DNA from: Chloroflexota bacterium
Lineage (GTDB): Bacteria; Chloroflexota; Anaerolineae; Anaerolineales; Anaerolineaceae
Length of the DNA stretch: 64,000 bases
Assembly (NCBI GenBank): GCA_009773005.1
Contig: WOUT01000004.1
Span: 1-64,000, forward strand
Reading direction: 5' to 3'
In this document: positions 53,906 through 62,663 of the stretch, piece after piece
Layout of the letters: each line of letters opens with the position of its first letter
How positions within the stretch are numbered: position 1 is the first letter of the stretch
The notes under the pieces: model-generated
Seen by the model: the letters and a program-made list of their open reading frames with translations, nothing else
The model's database searches: none
What the model was told of the DNA's origin: nothing
Position numbers and translations under genes: made by a program

Positions 53906-55060
53906 TTAATCCTCTTTGCGCGCTGCTGTTAGCTTATAAGCCATTTTCGAAATGGACGTGCTTACAGAGGATTTTGGAGCGAGCATCAGATATGGAATGC
54001 CCTGATTGATCGCCCTGACAAAATTGATCGTGTCAAATGGAATAATCGCAAAAATTTCCATTTTCAATCCTTCTGCAATTTTTTCTGTGGTCAAAGAACT
54101 GCGCGGGAAAATTTCATTGACGACAGGTAAAATCTTTTTGCGATCGAATCCCATTTCCTCAAATATCCTGACTGCCTGATAGGCTGCATTCACCGAGGCA
54201 AGCTCAGGCGCCAGCAATAATAAAATCGCATCTGACCGCTCTAAAATGGAGATCACCGGGTCAGTGAAATGGTTGCCCGCGTCTACAATGATGTAAGGCG
54301 CGATCATTTGCAAAGGCGGCCAAACCAAATCAATAATTTGCTTATTGATCAGGTCTGCTTCCTCAAAAAATTGAGGGGCTGGTAAAAGTTTAATCCCTGT
54401 TTCATGGTCCAGGATCATCGTTCTTAATAGGCTTTCTTCGATCGCCGTTTCAGGCCACTCTGCCAGTGAAACCGGAGTATTCTTTGGTTTTAGATTCAAC
54501 ATCAATGCGCATTGACTGCTAGATAATGCCATATCCCACAAACACGTTTCAATCCCCAACAACTGTGAGATTGCTATGGAAAGGTTGACTGCAATGGAAG
54601 TCGTTCCCACCCCTCCTCGCAAACTGAAAACAGTAAATGTTTTTGAAGCCGATTGTGAAAGTGAAATGTTTTCACTCTGGCTGCGTGTTAGCAGCGCTTT
54701 AACCCTGAGTTCCAATTCTGTTGGGCTGACCGTCTTGCTCAAATAGTCATCGGCTCCGGCTTCAAGACCAGCAACCTTATCTTTTAGATCGGTCTGACTG
54801 GTGAGCAAAATAACCGGAATCTGTTTGGTCTTTTCATCAGAACGGATCTGTTTGATAAATGCAAAACCGTCCATCCCTGGCATGACCACATCAGAGATGA
54901 TTAGATCCGGAATCTCATTTTTTTCCTTGAGCCACTCCAATGCTGTTCCAGGTCTGTCGTAAGCCGTTACAGCATACCCCAATCTGATCAATATCGCCTT
55001 GAGTTTATATAGTGTAATTTCGCTGTCTTCAACGATCATGATATGCTGTTTCTCGCCCAT
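53906..55060 (-). CDS. Response regulator receiver fused to CpaE/ParA-like ATPase (copy 2)
   Basis: 384-aa fusion with the same architecture and length as the protein at 35715-36869. The receiver domain has IMIVEDSE, Asp in ISDVVMPGMDG, and Lys in YLSKTVSP where the usual Pro follows later. The ATPase part begins FSLRGGVGTTSIAVNLS: the signature Lys before GG is Arg, so ATP hydrolysis may be altered. CpaE proteins position Tad pili, and this gene sits directly beside a Flp-type pilin. I choose the ATG at 55060, with GGAGG 7 bases upstream, over one 27 bases earlier. Confidence 0.88.
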   Translation of the reverse strand: MGEKQHIMIVEDSEITLYKLKAILIRLGYAVTAYDRPGTALEWLKEKNEIPDLIISDVVMPGMDGFAFIKQIRSDEKTKQIPVILLTSQTDLKDKVAGLEAGADDYLSKTVSPTELELRVKALLTRSQSENISLSQSASKTFTVFSLRGGVGTTSIAVNLSIAISQLLGIETCLWDMALSSSQCALMLNLKPKNTPVSLAEWPETAIEESLLRTMILDHETGIKLLPAPQFFEEADLINKQIIDLVWPPLQMIAPYIIVDAGNHFTDPVISILERSDAILLLLAPELASVNAAYQAVRIFEEMGFDRKKILPVVNEIFPRSSLTTEKIAEGLKMEIFAIIPFDTINFVRAINQGIPYLMLAPKSSVSTSISKMAYKLTAARKED

Positions 55061-55096
55061 TACCATTCCTCCGCTTTTGAAATTCAATACCCTTAA

Positions 55097-55885
55097 TTAT
55101 GCAATATTTGCCTGAAATTGATCCAATGCATCACTCAATTGTATGAATTCGTGTTTGATACTGGCAATTTGAATATCCAAATTGTCAATAACTGATTGTT
55201 TTATTAGAATTTCGAGTCTTTGACAGAGTTGTTCTAATTTAATGGCGCCAATCTGGCTGCTGCTCCCTTTCAATGTGTGGACCAGCCTTAGTATCCCTTC
55301 GGTATTCTTTTGGTTGATGGCAATTTCCATTTGGTCAATGAGTTTCGGAGCATCCTTTTTATAGAGCTCAATCAAATGGGTTCCCGCACCTTTTCCTTCG
55401 TCACCCATGAGTTCCATAAAATCCCGTAAAACGTTTTCATTCAGCGTCTTTAAGTCTTCGTTTTTCTCTTCTCGAAGATTCGCAGATGATGCCTGTAGAA
55501 TTAGTTCGGTTTGCTCTGAAATAAGTTCCAATACAGAGATCAGATTATCCAGTTGGATGGGTTTGGTTAAGACGGCATCCATTCCGGCGTCTAAATATTT
55601 ATCTTTTTCACCTTTGGAAGATTCTGCGGTTAGTGCGATGATCTTTGGTTGTTTTGTAGCTGGGTAATGCGCCCGGATCAGTTTTGTTGCGGTAACCCCA
55701 TCCATTTCGGGCATCTGGATGTCCATTAAAATGACGTCAAAATCTTCCTGATCCATTTTATTCAACACTTGAATACCGTTATTAGCCAGGGCAGCGCTAT
55801 ACCCGATGCGAGACAGAATGCGCAGCATCAAATGTTGGTTGATCTCATTATCTTCAGCGAGTAGAATTTTCAAGTCAGAAGGCAT
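55097..55885 (-). CDS. Response regulator with C-terminal HPt domain
   Basis: 262-aa phosphorelay protein. The receiver domain (about residues 1-125) has LLAEDNE, phosphoacceptor Asp in ILMDIQMPEMDG, and Lys in VLTKP. The HPt domain (about 150-255) carries the phospho-His in VHTLKGSSSQIG. Such REC-HPt proteins normally act as the end of a hybrid-kinase relay; no hybrid kinase is nearby. It lies 36 bases upstream of REC-CpaE copy 2, which may be its phosphotransfer partner. Confidence 0.88.
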   Translation of the reverse strand: MPSDLKILLAEDNEINQHLMLRILSRIGYSAALANNGIQVLNKMDQEDFDVILMDIQMPEMDGVTATKLIRAHYPATKQPKIIALTAESSKGEKDKYLDAGMDAVLTKPIQLDNLISVLELISEQTELILQASSANLREEKNEDLKTLNENVLRDFMELMGDEGKGAGTHLIELYKKDAPKLIDQMEIAINQKNTEGILRLVHTLKGSSSQIGAIKLEQLCQRLEILIKQSVIDNLDIQIASIKHEFIQLSDALDQFQANIA

Positions 55886-56018
55886 GCCCCTCTCTTTCCC
55901 GGACGCTGTTCTTCGCCTCTGTCATAATTCGAGTATCTAGTATCATTATAGCGGGTCTGAACGTGAATACAATCTCACGTTTTTTCATCGAAAAAGCGAA
56001 CAGGCATTTCCAACACTA

Positions 56019-56105
56019 ATGGATAATAAGGTGCGCTATGGAGAAACGCTTGAGACGGTGGCAGAAATGCAGGTAGAAATTGATGAGGCGATAATTCAGG
56101 AATGA
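56019..56105 (+). pseudogene. Possible remnant of a coding gene
   Basis: A 28-codon frame starting MDNKVRYGETLETVAEM and ending in TGA reads like a real C-terminus (YGETLETVAEMQVEIDEA), and the same frame stays open upstream of the ATG for about 15 codons. There is no Shine-Dalgarno. It may be the tail of a lost gene or a short protein. Weak evidence. Confidence 0.3.
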
Positions 56106-56167
56106 GTGATTGGGAATTCGTAATCAGGAAATCTCCTACTCCCTAATAACAAATCATTGATTACTGC

Positions 56168-56707
56168 TCAACTGAAAAACCCCAGCACTGTAGCCCCGCC
56201 AAAAGCGAAAAGCAGCATCTTGCCGGTCTTGCCGATCCAGCTCCACAGCAAAAAACGCCACACCGGCAACCGCAGAGCGCCCGCCACCATGCCCGCCACA
56301 TCGAATAGCGGATTGGGTACAAAAGCCAGGATCACGATGGTAATATCCCCATATTTTTTCATCCAGCCCGACACGCGGTCATACCATTTGCGGTTTTCGA
56401 TCACCGCTCGTCCACTGAAGCCTGCCATGTAACCCGTAAGCTCACCGATAGTCGCACCAGTACCGGCTGCCAGCGCCACCCAACACGGGTTGAACACTGC
56501 CCCCATTGCCGAGGTGAAAAGCACTCCCGGAACAGGCAAGATGAGCGTGGCGTTCGAAAAAAGCGAGATCAAGAAGATTCCGGGATACCCCAGCGCTTCA
56601 AGCTTCTCCACTTTATCCCGGTTGATGAATAGCAGCGCCGTCAAGGCGATCACAACAAGCAATATGACCACCCGCAAGACGTTCAGCCGCCAGCCGGTCA
56701 ACTTCAT
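56168..56707 (-). CDS. VTT-domain (DedA/SNARE-associated) membrane protein
   Basis: 179-aa polytopic protein of the VTT/DedA family, members of which take part in lipid scrambling or lipid-carrier recycling. About five hydrophobic segments are visible. Family motifs are FSNATLILPVPGVL, the re-entrant GTGATIGELTGYMAG, and FVPNPLFDVAGMVAG, with its Pro and Gly. Its start overlaps the udk stop by 4 bases, so the two are coupled. This region through to the glycosyltransferase looks more G/C-rich than the preceding 4 kb. Confidence 0.88.
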   Translation of the reverse strand: MKLTGWRLNVLRVVILLVVIALTALLFINRDKVEKLEALGYPGIFLISLFSNATLILPVPGVLFTSAMGAVFNPCWVALAAGTGATIGELTGYMAGFSGRAVIENRKWYDRVSGWMKKYGDITIVILAFVPNPLFDVAGMVAGALRLPVWRFLLWSWIGKTGKMLLFAFGGATVLGFFS

Positions 56708-57348
56708 GCGTCTTTGTGTTCTTCTTTTAACAGGGATTCAATGCGCGCGATCACCATATCCATCGCCACCACGTTCAGCCCACCTTCCGGGATGATCACA
56801 TCCGCGTAGCGCTTGGAGGGTTCGACAAATTCAAGGTGCATGGGTCGGACGGTGCTCAAGTATTGTTTCACAACCATCTCGGTCGTGCGTCCGCGCTCGG
56901 TGATATCGCGGTTGAGCCGGCGGATGAAGCGGATGTCCGAGTCGGTATCGACGAAGATCTTCACATCAAACAGCTTGCGCAGCTGCGGGTCAGCGTAGAT
57001 GAGAATACCCTCCACCAGGATCACGCGCTTGGGTTCCACGTGGATGGTTTCTTTGGTGCGGCTGTGGGTGGTGAAATCATACACCGGCAGTTCAACCGGC
57101 TTCCATTCCTTGAGCTGCAAAATGTGGTCGCGCAGCATCTCGGATTCCAGCGAATCGGGGTGGTCAAAATTGACTTGGGTACGTTGCGCGGGCGGCAGGC
57201 CGGTTAGTTCACGGTAGTAGGCGTCATGCGGCAGGTAGGCGATGCGCTGGCGGCCAACGCGCTCGAGCACGATATCCGCGACGGTGGTCTTGCCGGAGCC
57301 AGACCCGCCGGCCACGCCGATCACAAGGGGGGTTGATTTATTGGGCAT
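56704..57348 (-). CDS. udk: Uridine kinase
   Basis: Phosphorylates uridine and cytidine with ATP or GTP in pyrimidine salvage. Walker A GVAGGSGSGKTT is at residues 11-22. YYRELTGLPPAQRTQVNFDHP, then YDFTTHSR, and DSDIRFIRRLNRDITERGR are family signatures. At 214 aa it is normal. It has a weak ribosome-binding site and lies 139 bases from the tRNA-Thr gene on the same strand. upp and pyrG, also in the window, belong to the same nucleotide network. Confidence 0.95.
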   Translation of the reverse strand: MPNKSTPLVIGVAGGSGSGKTTVADIVLERVGRQRIAYLPHDAYYRELTGLPPAQRTQVNFDHPDSLESEMLRDHILQLKEWKPVELPVYDFTTHSRTKETIHVEPKRVILVEGILIYADPQLRKLFDVKIFVDTDSDIRFIRRLNRDITERGRTTEMVVKQYLSTVRPMHLEFVEPSKRYADVIIPEGGLNVVAMDMVIARIESLLKEEHKDA

Positions 57349-57487
57349 AAAGGTATTATAGTTGAAAGTTAGGATTTTTGTTTTAAACAGTCATTAAACT
57401 GTCATTAGGAGCTGTTTTTGCGATGAAGTAATCCCCTAAATTAGAGATTGATACACTTCTTCGAGGCTCGCAACACTGCATAAATAG

Positions 57488-57560
57488 AGCCACCGGTGGG
57501 AGTCGAACCCGCGACCCGCCGCTTACGAAGCGGCTGCTCTACCAACTGAGCTACGGTGGC
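57488..57560 (-). tRNA. tRNA-Thr (anticodon CGT)
   Basis: 73-nt tRNA. Acceptor stem GCCACCG/CGGTGGC is perfect, and the D-arm is GCTC/GAGC. Anticodon stem GCCGC/GCGGC closes loop TTCGTAA (anticodon CGT, reading ACG). The T-arm GCGGG-TTCGACT-CCCAC has one C-A mismatch. The discriminator is U and CCA is not encoded. Confidence 0.97.
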
Positions 57561-57580
57561 GTATAATTAGCGCGACGCAA

Positions 57581-57610
57581 ATTATAACAGCACCCTCATT
57601 GAAAGGGCAA
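57581..57610 (-). promoter_or_regulatory. Promoter of tRNA-Thr
   Basis: On the minus strand TTGCCC (57610-57605) and a perfect TATAAT (57586-57581) are separated by 18 bases. It overlaps the 5' region and ribosome-binding site of the divergent glycosyltransferase gene. Confidence 0.65.
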
Positions 57611-57619
57611 GGAACTGAC

Positions 57620-58867
57620 TTGAATATCGCCATGTTCTCTTACCACACCTGCCCGCTCGCCACCCTGGGCGGCAAAGACACCGGCGGCATGAACGTGTAT
57701 GTCGCCGAGCTTACCCGCGAATTAGGCCGAGAGGGCATTCACGTGGATGTCTTCACCCGTTCGCAGGACGAGCACGTCCCGCATGTCATTCACAGCCTCG
57801 GCTACGGTAACCGGGTGGTGCACATCCCCGCGGGACCTGAGGTGCCGCTTCCCAAACCGGAGCTCGCTTCCTATATTCCATTATTCGCAGAGGAAATCCA
57901 GCGCTTCGCCGCGGAAAAGGGCATCCAATACGACCTGATCCACAGCCATTACTGGATGTCCGGCATCGCCGCGGAGATCCTGAAAACCGTCTGGAATGTG
58001 CCCGTTCTTCAAATGTTTCACACTCTCGGCTTGATGAAAAACCGCATCGCCCAATCCCCTGAAGAGATGGAAGGCGATTACCGCATCAACGGTGAGCGCC
58101 AGGTGATGCGTACCGCGGATAAGATCGTGGCTGCCACCCAGGCAGAAGAAGCCCAGCTTGAATTTCTGTATGGCGTGGAGGCCCAAAAGATCGTTACCAT
58201 TCCCCCGGGTGTTGATATTGCCCGTTTCTATCCCATCCCGGATGACGAAGCCAAGGAAGCCATCGGTCATCAAGGCTGCCCGCGGCTGCTGCTGTTCGTC
58301 GGTCGTATCGAACCTCTCAAAGGGGTAGATACGCTCATTCGCGCACTGGCGTTGGTGAGACAGTCAGGTATCCTCGAAAGTGAGTGTTATTCGCTGGCCA
58401 TCATTGGCGGCGAGCCTGACGCCCCCTCCGAAGTGATGAGCGCCGAGATGGCTCGTTTGCAAGCCCTGTGCAGTGAGTTGGGCATTGGCGACCTGGTGGT
58501 CTTCTTGGGCAAACGTGCGCAGGAGACACTGCCCTACTATTACTCCGCCGCTGACATTTTAATCATGCCTTCCCATTATGAATCCTTCGGCATGGTGGCG
58601 CTTGAAGCTATGGCGTGCGGCACACCTGTGATCGCTTCTCAAGTTGGCGGTCTGGCATTTCTAGTGCAGGATGGCATCACCGGTTTTGTTGTCCCCGGCG
58701 GCGACCCGCTTGCCTTGAGTAAAACACTAACCAGGCTCATCCAACAGCCCGAGCTGCGTGAGCGCTTGGGTCATCAAGCTGCTGAATACGCCAAATGGTA
58801 TAGCTGGGACAAAATCACCACCCGCATCAAGGCAGTGTATGAGGAATTGACCGGTCAACCAGAGTGA
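57620..58867 (+). CDS. GT4 family glycosyltransferase (MshA / sucrose-phosphate-synthase-like)
   Basis: Retaining nucleotide-sugar glycosyltransferase of about 415 aa. CPLATLGGKDTGGMNVYV near the N-terminus is the donor-side motif of the branch containing MshA and bacterial sucrose-phosphate synthases. VGRIEPLKGVDTLIRAL and ESFGMVALEAMACGTPVIAS form the GT4 donor site. The start is the TTG at 57620 with AAGGA 8 bases upstream, giving the usual NIAMFSYHTCPL beginning; a TTG 21 bases earlier is an alternative. The acceptor sugar is unknown. It is divergent from tRNA-Thr and appears to be monocistronic. Confidence 0.9.
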   Translation: MNIAMFSYHTCPLATLGGKDTGGMNVYVAELTRELGREGIHVDVFTRSQDEHVPHVIHSLGYGNRVVHIPAGPEVPLPKPELASYIPLFAEEIQRFAAEKGIQYDLIHSHYWMSGIAAEILKTVWNVPVLQMFHTLGLMKNRIAQSPEEMEGDYRINGERQVMRTADKIVAATQAEEAQLEFLYGVEAQKIVTIPPGVDIARFYPIPDDEAKEAIGHQGCPRLLLFVGRIEPLKGVDTLIRALALVRQSGILESECYSLAIIGGEPDAPSEVMSAEMARLQALCSELGIGDLVVFLGKRAQETLPYYYSAADILIMPSHYESFGMVALEAMACGTPVIASQVGGLAFLVQDGITGFVVPGGDPLALSKTLTRLIQQPELRERLGHQAAEYAKWYSWDKITTRIKAVYEELTGQPE

Positions 58868-59095
58868 CCGTAGAGGATTAAAAGAAGAGAATAGTGAGCA
58901 TCACGGAAAAATCGAAAGCCTAGGCAATAAGCGCGGTCTCCGGTCTTCCCAAAGTTTCGGCTGACCGTAAAAAAACACATCATTAATTCCATGAGTGTTT
59001 AACGCTTAAACGCATAACCAAATCCGTCTGAGATCTTGCATGTTGATTCTTGTATATATCAGTTCATTTTCCACACTCATTTAGACATGGATTTC

Positions 59096-60289
59096 TCAGT
59101 CATCCCTGGGTTTTATTTTAATGGCTCGCCTGACTGCCTGTTTCCCGTACTTTTCGCGTAATTCATCCAGCGCGTCCAGCAAACGGCGTTCTTTCTCGGT
59201 TGGCGTTTCCCACAATGTCATCTGGTGTGACGTTTCCACCAGGTCAGCGCTACCGACCCCGATCAGCCGAACAGGTTTGCCACTCGTCCAAATCGTCTTG
59301 AAAAGAGTCTCCACTGTTGAATAAATAACGCCATCCTGGTCAGTGGGTTGCGCCAGCGAAACCTGCCTGGTGTGCGTGCTGAAATCCGACCAGCGGATCT
59401 TAATCCGTACCACTCGCGCACAAAACCCTTCCTGCCGTAAATTGTACGCCACATGAGCAGAAAGGTCTTTCAGCGTGCGCCGAAGTGTGGTCAGATCAGC
59501 GGTGTCTTTTGAAAAAGTGGTTTCCTGGCTGATAGATTTTACTTGACGATCAAGTATCACCGGCCGGTCATCAATCCCGCGCGCCCGGTCATACAGTTCC
59601 AGACCATATTTGCCAAACAAACGCTCCAATTCTGCTTTAGAGCGGGTTGTGATATCTCCAATAGTGTGCATCCCTGCATTTACCAGGCTGGTTTCCATTT
59701 TAGGTCCAACCCCCCACATGGCTTTGGCGGGTAATGGCGCCAGAAATTCAGCTTCCTTGCCAGGCGGAACCACCAGGATGGCACGGGGATATGAATCACC
59801 CTTGCTGCGCGTCTTGCCTGTATTGGTGGCGATCTTTGCCACTAGCTTATTGGATGCCACGCCGATCGAACAAGGCAGTCCGATGTTCGCAAGCACATCC
59901 GCTTGCAGTTTTCGGGCGATGGTTTCGCCATCCTGTGGTAAATCGCTGACATCTAAAAACGCCTCATCAATGGAGATCTGTTCTACCAATCCTGTCAGTT
60001 GGTCAAGGATATCCATTACAGCATGAGATTTGGCTGAATAGTCGCCGTAAGAACCTGAGAGCAAAATAAGCTGTGGGCACTGTCGCAGAGCCTGCCCGCT
60101 CGGCATGGCAGAACGCACTCCGCATTTTCGCGCAGGGTAAGAACAAGAAGAGATCACTCCCCTGTGTTCCGGCTTTCCCCCTACCGCAAATGCCTTGCCA
60201 TCAAGTGAAGGGTCTTTCAGTTCTTCCACTGCACAAAAAAAAGCGTCAAGATCTAGATGCAGGATTTTTCGAAAACGGGTGGCTGTCAT
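59096..60289 (-). CDS. dinB: DNA polymerase IV
   Basis: Y-family translesion polymerase. The N-terminus ILHLDLDAFFCAVEELKDP has the first metal Asp, SIDEAFLDVS holds the second acidic pair, and SCSYPARKCGVRSAMP is the finger motif. Helix-hairpin-helix VGPKMETSLVNAGM is near 192, and the little-finger domain fills the C-terminal third. At 397 aa it is complete, but it lacks an obvious beta-clamp motif at the very end, which reads RRAIKIKPRDD. No clear SOS box was found in its short upstream region. Confidence 0.95.
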   Translation of the reverse strand: MTATRFRKILHLDLDAFFCAVEELKDPSLDGKAFAVGGKPEHRGVISSCSYPARKCGVRSAMPSGQALRQCPQLILLSGSYGDYSAKSHAVMDILDQLTGLVEQISIDEAFLDVSDLPQDGETIARKLQADVLANIGLPCSIGVASNKLVAKIATNTGKTRSKGDSYPRAILVVPPGKEAEFLAPLPAKAMWGVGPKMETSLVNAGMHTIGDITTRSKAELERLFGKYGLELYDRARGIDDRPVILDRQVKSISQETTFSKDTADLTTLRRTLKDLSAHVAYNLRQEGFCARVVRIKIRWSDFSTHTRQVSLAQPTDQDGVIYSTVETLFKTIWTSGKPVRLIGVGSADLVETSHQMTLWETPTEKERRLLDALDELREKYGKQAVRRAIKIKPRDD

Positions 60290-60382
60290 TAATTTGATTT
60301 TAGCACAATCGTTCTAGTTGTCAATATTGGTTATTGTGCCTGAAGTAAATGGCTATTTTCCAATGGAGACGAAATAGGTAAG

Positions 60383-61168
60383 CTAATCTGGTTCGAGCAG
60401 CCAGGATTTTGTGGCAAAAAGGAAGAATCCTTCAGGCACGGTCTCAGGATAGCCATCTCCGGAAAGGAATGCCTGTTCGATCAAATGATTGGTGTCAATG
60501 AATTTGTAGGTTTGTTCAAACACTTCAGACAAATTTCCCTGATTGTCTTCGAGGTAAATATCAACCCCTATCTGCCGTACTCCCGTGGTTACGAATTTAT
60601 CTCGAGTCGCATTGATCCAACCGACCGCCGAAAAAGTTTTATATTCCACTCCATCGAGAGAACTTTCGATGTCCGGTTTGCCCGGCGGCCAAGGTTTCAC
60701 ATAATGTCCGCCAATAATGATGCGGTATTGGTGACCTTTGCCATACTTATCGAAGAACACAATCACATTTTCGTAACCATTGATCACTTCGTCAGGATTG
60801 CTTACCCACCCTTCATCGAACATCAGGCAAGTGACCACTGACGCATATCGCCTCACGTTGTCCGAAGTTGATCTTCTTCTCACGAGCTGGGTTGGTGAGT
60901 TGATCCCATTTACATCAGTAAAAAAACCTGCTAAAACCAATTCACCTGTTCCGCAGTAACCATATTCAGGCAAAGCAGGAGTCGATTCCGTAGTTGGCGT
61001 CGGGTATTCGATTGTGATATTCGCCGGTGTCTGAGGTAAAGGTGTTTCATTTTGAGGAATCTCCGTTTCCACAGGTGCGGAAACATCTCTACCGCAAGCC
61101 GAGATAGAAAAGATTGCCCCAAGAATAACAATTCCGATAAGCATAAATCGCTGCACACCAATCCCCAT
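60383..61168 (-). CDS. Lipoprotein of unknown function
   Basis: 261-aa predicted lipoprotein. The hydrophobic leader ends in SISAC (lipobox, Cys near residue 25), followed by a Pro/Thr/Glu-rich linker (about 30-65) and a C-terminal domain of about 190 residues with alternating beta strands (VIVFFDKYGKGHQYRIIIGG) and several Trp residues. No family recognised. It is transcribed alone between dinB and the isomerase gene, with gaps of about 100 bases on both sides. Confidence 0.72.
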   Translation of the reverse strand: MGIGVQRFMLIGIVILGAIFSISACGRDVSAPVETEIPQNETPLPQTPANITIEYPTPTTESTPALPEYGYCGTGELVLAGFFTDVNGINSPTQLVRRRSTSDNVRRYASVVTCLMFDEGWVSNPDEVINGYENVIVFFDKYGKGHQYRIIIGGHYVKPWPPGKPDIESSLDGVEYKTFSAVGWINATRDKFVTTGVRQIGVDIYLEDNQGNLSEVFEQTYKFIDTNHLIEQAFLSGDGYPETVPEGFFLFATKSWLLEPD

Positions 61169-61277
61169 CTATGATTTGTTATGCGTTAATGATACGTATA
61201 ATTGCAACTCTAGGCAAATAACTCTGGTTTATGAATTTACAGTAAAACTGGGCTTGCGCTCATTCTTGGATATCGAT

Positions 61278-62333
61278 CTATTGACTCATAGCTTCCTTCA
61301 ACGCCATAATCGGGGCAATCGTGGTTGGATTGACATCATAGGCGATAGCGAGATAGTAAGATACATAATCTCCAAAAAGCAGGCTGGTCCACATTTGTGC
61401 CAATCGGGTTTCTCCTTTGGCGTTGATCATGTCCGTGTTGAGTCCTTCCAGCAACATAATTTGGCGGGTTTCATCTACCCGCTTTTGGTTGCGCGGCAGG
61501 TCTGCAGTCGCTCTCAAAAAGACAGCCATTTCCTTTTGAAGAACATCGGCCGGGTTGCAGATTCCAGCCAGAGTATTATGATCGGCTTCGGGGAGGGCTT
61601 CAAAACTGGCAATCGCATTGGCGACTTCGTTGAATTGGCACTTCCACCTTCTCGCCACTGGAGCCATAAACCCGCTGCCAAAAATGGTTACATGCCGCCC
61701 AACCATCTGACCGGCTAGTCTTTTGGCTGGATTGTTTTTAACAGGCACATCTATTTGAAGCAATTGACTGGTTTCTCGCATCACATTGATTGTTTCTTCC
61801 AAATCGGCTGACGGATCTGAGAGCAACCCCAGCCGGACGAAGAGGGCGAGCAGCAGCCCGAATGAGAATCCCACCGCTGCGCGCGGCTGCCCGTTATGCT
61901 CAAATTGCCAGGCAGGCAAACCAGCCATTTTTGCTTTTGAAAGAAGTTTTCCTCCAGTTGTGACAGCAATAACCTGACAATGGTTCCGGCAAGCTTCGTC
62001 AAAAGCAGAGAGAGATTCCTCGGTATTGCCTGAGTGGGAAGAAACAATCACCAAAGTCTCGCGTCCATTGGCAAAGGCTGGCAAGTTGTAATCGCGGTGA
62101 ATCATAACGGGCACAGTCACACGATCAATCAGGTAAGAGGTCAGCAGGTCCGCTCCAATGGCTGAACCACCCATGCCGGCTATGACCACGCGGTTGATCG
62201 AGTTCATATTAGGGAGGGGTAACTGCAAGCCCAATTTCCATGCGTTTTGTAATTGGTCTGGCAAGCCTACAATATGTCCGATCATATTTTCAGTGTCGAG
62301 CCTGGCAAATTCCTTTGGGTTATCAAGATTCAT
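61278..62333 (-). CDS. Bifunctional phosphoglucose/phosphomannose isomerase
   Basis: SIS-domain isomerase of 351 aa that interconverts fructose-6-phosphate with glucose-6- or mannose-6-phosphate. The first SIS domain has GMGGSAIGADLL near residue 54 and SSHSGNTEESLSAFDEA; GGKLLSKAK follows. The second SIS domain contains GRHVTIFGSGFMAPVARRWK and LPEADHNTLAG, whose Glu and His are catalytic. The length and motifs match the archaeal/bacterial bifunctional type rather than classical PGI. It could feed ManC (9044-10141). AAGGAAATCACC precedes the ATG. Confidence 0.92.
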   Translation of the reverse strand: MNLDNPKEFARLDTENMIGHIVGLPDQLQNAWKLGLQLPLPNMNSINRVVIAGMGGSAIGADLLTSYLIDRVTVPVMIHRDYNLPAFANGRETLVIVSSHSGNTEESLSAFDEACRNHCQVIAVTTGGKLLSKAKMAGLPAWQFEHNGQPRAAVGFSFGLLLALFVRLGLLSDPSADLEETINVMRETSQLLQIDVPVKNNPAKRLAGQMVGRHVTIFGSGFMAPVARRWKCQFNEVANAIASFEALPEADHNTLAGICNPADVLQKEMAVFLRATADLPRNQKRVDETRQIMLLEGLNTDMINAKGETRLAQMWTSLLFGDYVSYYLAIAYDVNPTTIAPIMALKEAMSQ

Positions 62334-62407
62334 GGTGATTTCCTTGTTTGTATGATGTTTTACGGCTTTCAGATTTTACCTCAGATTTAATTGTCTGAAC
62401 CCTGATT

Positions 62408-62441
62408 AAAAAAGTTACAGGCAGGAATCCCTGCCTGTAAC
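62408..62441 (-). terminator. Rho-independent terminator of the 59-aa gene
   Basis: GTTACAGGCAGG and CCTGCCTGTAAC (62414-62425 and 62430-62441) form a perfect 12-base-pair stem, followed by six Ts on the minus strand. It starts 15 bases after the stop codon. Confidence 0.92.
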
Positions 62442-62456
62442 TAACCTAAAAACAAG

Positions 62457-62636
62457 TTACATGAGTTTTTTCACCAATTCGAGGAATTCTCGCCATTCCT
62501 CATCAAACATATGAATGGTCACATTGTTTAATTCCAGGTTATACGTAGTTTCGCCGTCTGGCTCTTCCGCCGACCAAATGGCATAGCCTTCTGTTTCTGC
62601 CAATGTCGTCACTTTTGGTTCATATCCTTCTGCCAT
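62457..62636 (-). CDS. Small acidic protein, 59 aa
   Basis: No family recognised. The frame starts MAEGYEPKVTTLAETEGYAI and ends EFLELVKKLM. It has Trp at two positions and many Glu/Asp, and no membrane segment. AAGGAG lies 5 bases before the ATG and a perfect terminator follows the stop, so it is a real, independently ended gene despite its size. It lies 27 bases downstream of the AI-2E permease gene on the same strand and may be co-transcribed with it. Confidence 0.8.
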   Translation of the reverse strand: MAEGYEPKVTTLAETEGYAIWSAEEPDGETTYNLELNNVTIHMFDEEWREFLELVKKLM

Positions 62637-62663
62637 AGTTACTCCTTTTCTAATTAAAACTTG

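Noticed and set aside
61176-61718. 180-codon plus-strand frame over the phosphoglucose/phosphomannose isomerase gene
   Set aside because: It runs antisense to conserved SIS-domain coding sequence and matches no protein pattern.
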